A stretch of 32,266 bases of DNA from contig JABDBX010000019.1 of NCBI GenBank assembly GCA_013288445.1, positions 1-32,266 of the forward strand, in the 5' to 3' direction. A program made the position numbers and the translations under genes. Under the pieces are notes generated by a model that made no database searches, had not been told where the DNA came from, and saw only the letters and a list, made by a program, of their open reading frames with translations. Below, in pieces: positions 27,612 to 32,266 of this stretch (position 1 is the first letter of the stretch; each line of letters begins with the position of its first letter). This DNA comes from Bacteroidota bacterium (GTDB lineage: Bacteria; Bacteroidota; Bacteroidia; Chitinophagales; Chitinophagaceae).

Positions 27612-30600
27612 TTAAAAATTATACCGCAAACCAAGTTGCATACTCCATGTGCTGCCAGTAGAGACTGTGTTCATAAATGTGCTTGTTGGCAATACAGTTT
27701 GCCCCTGATCGTTTATCATCGTTGCCATTTGATAGGTGGTAACGCCTTTTGTAGTTGAGCCGCTAAGGATAGAACCATAAGGAATGGTCAGCGTCTTCTC
27801 TATTCCCCAATTCTTGTTTATCAAGTTCGGGAGGTTCAGAATATCTGCGGTGAACTGCAATGAATTATTCCGTTTACCGATCTTTGTAAACACATCTTCG
27901 ATGAATTTAAGATTAAGGCTATTATAAAAAGGATAATGCGCACCATTACGCTGCATATACTGCCCCCTGTGGCTGTTCAGGTATTTATCCTGGCTTATAA
28001 AGGCATTGAACGCTGCCGCTTCCTGTGCTGCTGAAAATAAAACCTTCCCAGTATTCCTGTCCACTATTGATTTCCATTTCAGTTCATTGGCATCATGGGG
28101 TATGTATATAAGTTGCCCATAAATACCATCTCCGTTTACATCATCGTAATAAGTAAAATCGAAATTGCCTGCGGTCGATCCGCTGTAGTAAAGGGATAAC
28201 GTACTTGCAAGGTGCTTCAGGTACTCATAACGATAAGATACAGTGGCGACAATGCGGTTGGGCGTGTAATATGCCGATGGAGCCAGCATATTTTCATTTG
28301 GTGTATTCAAATGGTCTAAGCCTTCCCAGGCCGAGCTTGCCTGTGAACCGGGATTGGCAGAAACTTCTGCCGCATAAGAACGGGTATAATAGATGGAACC
28401 ATAAAAGCCCTTTTTAGCCGGTATTGCCGCCCCTATTGTCTCGGAGTACGAGTAGCCGGGTTTGGAATTGGCAAGTATATATACGCCGCTTATGCCAGAG
28501 TATATTCTTGACCCGGGATAAGTCGGTCTGTGGTCGTTCGAATCGACCATGTCTCCGGTAGGGTTAGGCTGATTTGCATTGAACTGGTAAACGGCATAGA
28601 TCTCTTTAGTATAGATAAATTCCGACGTCGCTATTATCCCCAGCCAGGGTAGTTTGTAGTCTGCAGCAAGGTCAGAACGCCACACTTCCGGCATCTTGAA
28701 ATCAGGGGCTACTATGGATACCAATCCGGGAACGGCATTGCCGCTCTGCTGCGGAAAATACTGGTTGCGTATTGCCGTGGGCAGGTGTGCTATCGCAGAA
28801 TCAGGATTGGGCTGGAAAGTTAGGTACTTTAGAACCGTAGGATCGGTAACCTGCACATTGTTGGAAACAACACCCGAGTTTGCCGGTGCATTGGTGAACC
28901 ATACAAACGGTATCTGGCCTAAAAACACGCCGGTACCGCCGCGTATCTGTAATTTTCTGCTATCGAATGGCGACCAGTTAAACCCAAAGCGGGGAGCAAT
29001 AACTGGCTTTTCTTTCGGCCATTGGTTGGCATTGTAGTGAGTCGTGTTATACGCAGTCCCGTAGCCATTATTATATGCCGAATTTGGGTTAAGCAGGTTA
29101 AGCGTATCAATGTATTTGTTTTGCGGTATGGTATTCAGGTACAGTGGCATATCCACCCTTACACCACCAGTAAGCATAAGATGGTTGTTTAGCAGGTTTA
29201 CCTTGTCCTGAACATATGCTCCCGGCAGGCCGTAGTGAACAGTGGAATACCCACTCTGTCCCTGGTAAGGATATGTGTAGCCAAATACCGTAGGCGCATT
29301 ACCACTCATGAAATCCTGTGTGGAAGCAAATCGATAGTAGGAAGTACCATACGGAAAGTAACCATTGGCAAAGGTCAGGTATTGGTAAGAAACGCCGCCC
29401 GTGAAATTGTTAATACCAGCACGCACAGTAACGTTATCGTAAAGCGTAAGGGTGTTTTGCTTCACATCGTTTTGGTAAGTAAACAATTCGTAGCCAAGGC
29501 TCATAATATTGTCCGTTGGACTTCCTGACTGAGGGTCAAGAATATCAATAAATGGGAACTGGGTACTAGGGCTGCTACGTGTGTCTCTTGCCTGCGTGTA
29601 AGTGGTAAGTACCTGGTTAGAAACGTTGCTGCTTATTGCGCTCACCCATTCAAGGCTATACGAATTTACGGTATGAACGGTACTGTAATCAGTATTTGCA
29701 AATGACAGCGCATTTTGGCCGTCGCGGCCATTAGAGACGCTTCCCCCGGCAGCACTGGTAGAATTTACAAGACTCGGGATACTGGCATTATAATGTGTAA
29801 AGCTCGCGTCAAGCTTATTTTTATCATCAAGATTATAGTCAAGGCGGGCTATGAAACGGGTATAGGTGCTGGTAAAGGTATTGTCGTAACCTGGGCCGCC
29901 AGGATATGCGCCGGTATTATACTGGTATTGTTTCTTTACAAAATCAGATACGTCCTGCATGCTATCTGCGTTAGCCCTGGAAATGGTCGGCCCTGTTGCC
30001 CCATTAGTATTAGCCGTATAAGCGGGACTCATTGCAGGGTGAACATTTCGTTCATATTCCCCGTTCACAAAAAAGAAAAGTTTGTTCTTAATGATCGGGC
30101 CGCCAAGCCTTGCGCCAAAAACATTATTGATTGATTTTGTAGCGGGCGGCAAATTGTCGGATCCGACATGGGTACCGTTAAAACTCTGGTCGCGATAATA
30201 GGTATAGGCCGACCCAGTAAACTCATTAGTGCCGCTACGCGTTACCAGGTTGATGTTTGCCCCTGTAAAATCACTTTGGCGTACATCAAAATCCGATAAT
30301 GCTACTTGTATTTCCTGGACAGCGTCCAATGGGATAGGCATCCCGCCACCGGCAAATCCAGAACTCAACCCAAATGAACTATTAAAATTAGCGCCATTGA
30401 TCTGCACATTATTGTACAAATTGTTCCTACCCGCAAAATTAGTGCCACTGCTTTGCGGTGTAAGGCTGGTAAAATCTAATGCGCTTCGGGATATATTTGG
30501 AATAGTAGCTATTTCGTCTGCCGTGATGATGGTCGATGCGCCCGTACGTTGGCTATTTAAAATGGCGCTTTTTTTGGCCTTTACAGATACTCCCTCTAAT

Positions 30601-30944
30601 TGCTGTGTGGTATTAATTTTACTCGCAACCAATTGATACGTTTCACCAAGCTCCAGGGTAATATTATCATAAGAACGCACTACATCCAGCCCAAAGCTTA
30701 TAGTAACTTTATAAGGGCCACCCACACGCATATTCTGCAAATTGAAACTCCCATCGCTTTTCACATCCGTGCCATATACGGTACCTGATGGCAGGTGCGT
30801 GGCGCGCACTATTGCTCCCACCAGTGATTTGTCGGAATCATCTTTTACAAACCCCACCATACTTGCCGATGTAACCTGCGCAGCTACATGGAAACCCAAC
30901 AATACATTAATAAACAAAAGAACCAAAATAGCTTTCAACCGCAT
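27612..30944 (-). CDS. TonB-dependent receptor with carboxypeptidase-regulatory-like N-terminal domain (Oar-like)
   Basis: Start at MRLKAILVLLFINVLLGFHVAAQ (30944) preferred over 30965. SASMVGFVKDDSDKSLVGAIVRATHLPSGTVYGTDVKSDGSFNLQNMRVGGPYKVTISF; plug region NISRSALDFTSLTPQSSGTNFAGRNNLYNNVQINGANFNSSFGLS; DVRQSDFTGANINLVTRSGTNEFTGSAYTYYRDQSFNG; C-terminal Phe of an outer-membrane barrel. Confidence 0.93.
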   Translation of the reverse strand: MRLKAILVLLFINVLLGFHVAAQVTSASMVGFVKDDSDKSLVGAIVRATHLPSGTVYGTDVKSDGSFNLQNMRVGGPYKVTISFGLDVVRSYDNITLELGETYQLVASKINTTQQLEGVSVKAKKSAILNSQRTGASTIITADEIATIPNISRSALDFTSLTPQSSGTNFAGRNNLYNNVQINGANFNSSFGLSSGFAGGGMPIPLDAVQEIQVALSDFDVRQSDFTGANINLVTRSGTNEFTGSAYTYYRDQSFNGTHVGSDNLPPATKSINNVFGARLGGPIIKNKLFFFVNGEYERNVHPAMSPAYTANTNGATGPTISRANADSMQDVSDFVKKQYQYNTGAYPGGPGYDNTFTSTYTRFIARLDYNLDDKNKLDASFTHYNASIPSLVNSTSAAGGSVSNGRDGQNALSFANTDYSTVHTVNSYSLEWVSAISSNVSNQVLTTYTQARDTRSSPSTQFPFIDILDPQSGSPTDNIMSLGYELFTYQNDVKQNTLTLYDNVTVRAGINNFTGGVSYQYLTFANGYFPYGTSYYRFASTQDFMSGNAPTVFGYTYPYQGQSGYSTVHYGLPGAYVQDKVNLLNNHLMLTGGVRVDMPLYLNTIPQNKYIDTLNLLNPNSAYNNGYGTAYNTTHYNANQWPKEKPVIAPRFGFNWSPFDSRKLQIRGGTGVFLGQIPFVWFTNAPANSGVVSNNVQVTDPTVLKYLTFQPNPDSAIAHLPTAIRNQYFPQQSGNAVPGLVSIVAPDFKMPEVWRSDLAADYKLPWLGIIATSEFIYTKEIYAVYQFNANQPNPTGDMVDSNDHRPTYPGSRIYSGISGVYILANSKPGYSYSETIGAAIPAKKGFYGSIYYTRSYAAEVSANPGSQASSAWEGLDHLNTPNENMLAPSAYYTPNRIVATVSYRYEYLKHLASTLSLYYSGSTAGNFDFTYYDDVNGDGIYGQLIYIPHDANELKWKSIVDRNTGKVLFSAAQEAAAFNAFISQDKYLNSHRGQYMQRNGAHYPFYNSLNLKFIEDVFTKIGKRNNSLQFTADILNLPNLINKNWGIEKTLTIPYGSILSGSTTKGVTTYQMATMINDQGQTVLPTSTFMNTVSTGSTWSMQLGLRYNF

Positions 30945-31039
30945 GATCTGTGAATTTTGTTGCAAAACAACAACTCGCGTTTCAATACGGTTTTACCGGA
31001 ACGTTACTATTTTATTATCGTAAAATTGTCTTTTCGTTA

Positions 31040-31198
31040 AGTGACGTTGACAAAATAAATGCCACTATATGATGATGTTATTTTTCTTTTATGCGAGGTG
31101 CAAAATCCGCGAATAGTGCGCTATTTAAGGACTTTTGCAACGAAGCAGAAATGAAAAAGAACGAGTCAGATGGTGGTATTTATTTTGCAATCGTCACT
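31040..31198. repeat. Degenerate long palindrome (MITE-like or structured intergenic element)
   Basis: Outer arms gtgacgttgacaaaataaatgccactat (31041-31068) vs reverse complement of 31170-31197 (23/28 match); internal tgcaaaatcc/ggacttttgca and aatag-tgcg-ctatt arms share the same centre near 31119. Confidence 0.55.
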
Positions 31199-31300
31199 GA
31201 CTATCAGTAAAAATGAAAATGCAGAAGAAACACCGATTCCTCAATACCATCTCCATACCGAAAAAGACCGCTTATTAAACCAGGTTTGGGCTATAACAAC

Positions 31301-31336
31301 GATCCCTCAAAAAACCGACTTGGCTTTTTGAGGGAT
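31301..31336 (-). terminator. Hairpin terminator downstream of the right-end Ig-repeat gene
   Basis: gatccctcaaaaaaccgacttggctttttgagggatc: 13-bp perfect outer arms GATCCCTCAAAAA/TTTTTGAGGGATC plus CC/GG near the loop; 19 bp past the stop of the minus-strand gene ending at 31355. Confidence 0.75.
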
Positions 31337-31354
31337 CACCGGGTTCTTTAAAAA

Positions 31355-32011
31355 TTAATGACAGGCAAACGGTATCACCACAGGATTCACCGTAAAGCTG
31401 GCTACATTGCCGCTTGATAAAGCGCTGATACAACCCGTAGTCGTGTTCTTAATCGAATTGATCGTTACTATAGTAATGCCCGGAGAACCAATCGGAGCAC
31501 TGGTTAAAAAGCTGGCTGATGGACCGGTAAACGCCAATGGAGCAGCAATTGCAATTCCCGACGACGTGTTAGCACCGCTTATAGTGTAGCTTATGGTGTA
31601 AGTTGCCGATGGCAGTGTTGTGGAACTGAAATGCACTACCTCAAATCCGCCTGCATACATATAGGGGGTCGATGTGCTGAACATACTTACATTAGGGCCA
31701 GCATCAACCGTTACCGTTACAAAGCTGGAACAGCCGCCAGATAAGCTATATTCTATCACTGCCGTTCCCTGTGCAACTCCCGTCCAGGAACCAGATGATG
31801 GATCCACCGTGGCTATCGCTGTATTGCTGCTGCTGAATGTACCGCCACCCGTAGCAGGGTGAAGCGTAGTTGACGCGCCGGGGCACTCCTCTGTTGTGCC
31901 GGTAAGCGATGCGCCACCTGCACCAACGACTACGGGTGTAGTATAGGCTGTAGTTGATAAACAACCCGATCCGCCCGTACTTACCGTTACCGAATATACT
32001 GCCGTACTGTA
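31355..32011 (-). CDS. 3' fragment of an Ig-like repeat protein, N-terminus missing at a strand-flip junction
   Basis: Coherent minus-strand reading STAVYSVTVSTGGSGCLSTTAYTTPVVVGAGGASLTGTTEECPGASTTLHPATGGGTFSSSNTAIATVDPSSGSWTGVAQGTAVIEYSLSGGC...ASFTVNPVVIPFACH*. The ORF-track start at 31807 is an internal GTG; the frame continues upstream, loses Ig-like character past about 32011 and meets a stop near 32097. Confidence 0.75.
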   Translation of the reverse strand, partial: YSTAVYSVTVSTGGSGCLSTTAYTTPVVVGAGGASLTGTTEECPGASTTLHPATGGGTFSSSNTAIATVDPSSGSWTGVAQGTAVIEYSLSGGCSSFVTVTVDAGPNVSMFSTSTPYMYAGGFEVVHFSSTTLPSATYTISYTISGANTSSGIAIAAPLAFTGPSASFLTSAPIGSPGITIVTINSIKNTTTGCISALSSGNVASFTVNPVVIPFACH

Positions 32012-32266
32012 GCGGCAAGCAGCCTTGTAGGCGGCACTGCTCCATATTCTGTGGTATATGGCCTCAGCGGTGCAAATACAACCGGAGGATCGGCTTCAAT
32101 GGATGGAAGCGGTGTATTCACTATACCGTCAGGTTCGCTTGCAGGTGTAGGCGTTACAACCGTAACGGTAACATCGGTATTCTATACCTCGGGTACAATG
32201 TGCAGCACCCCGGTTACGACCACCAATACGGCAGGCTTCACGGTTAAGCCTGACGCAACACTTGCC
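32012..32266 (+). CDS. Internal fragment of an Ig-like repeat protein on the opposite strand, open at the right window edge, no start codon or signal peptide
   Basis: 85 codons open to the window end: AASSLVGGTAPYSVVYGLSGANTTGGSASMDGSGVFTIPSGSLAGVGVTTVTVTSVFYTSGTMCSTPVTTTNTAGFTVKPDATLA. Frame differs from the ORF-track call 31954..32247. Confidence 0.7.

Noticed and set aside
31954-32247. Plus ORF MINNPIRPYLPLPNILPYCSGKQ...
   Set aside because: Different frame from the coherent Ig-like reading that starts near 32012; crosses the strand-flip junction and looks like noise.

Overview
The window is Bacteroidota-like DNA, dominated by type IX secretion (T9SS) cargo; placement near Chitinophagales is inference. 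Left end: two large minus-strand Ig-like repeat adhesin genes. One is partial (1..2290, GEVED domain, runs off the left edge). The other is an intact 5,668-aa ORF (2499..19505) with a lamin-tail domain, 8 PKD/Ig repeats, a predicted propeller, BIG2-like arrays, three P-domain-like modules, a 21-copy ~267-bp repeat array and a T9SS type A tail. Centre: four plus-strand genes (S1/P1 nuclease, PLD-family nuclease with T9SS tail, choice-of-anchor-L/CHU_C protein, concentrative nucleoside transporter) that look like an extracellular nucleic-acid scavenging set. Right: a palindrome-rich intergenic region, a choice-of-anchor-J T9SS protein, an Oar-like TonB-dependent receptor, and the 3' part of another Ig-repeat gene. 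The most notable observations are: (i) a head-to-head strand flip at about 32001-32016, where two coding fragments of Ig-repeat proteins, both lacking N-termini, are joined at a small hairpin (inversion or chimera); (ii) a 52-nt element (43/52 identical, ungapped) upstream of both giant adhesin genes; (iii) a 34-bp dyad ending exactly at the nucleoside transporter start codon; (iv) a nested ~158-bp palindromic element and a second, degenerate ~159-bp palindrome; (v) the regular 21-copy Cys-containing repeat. All assignments come from reading the sequence and translations; no database search was run.
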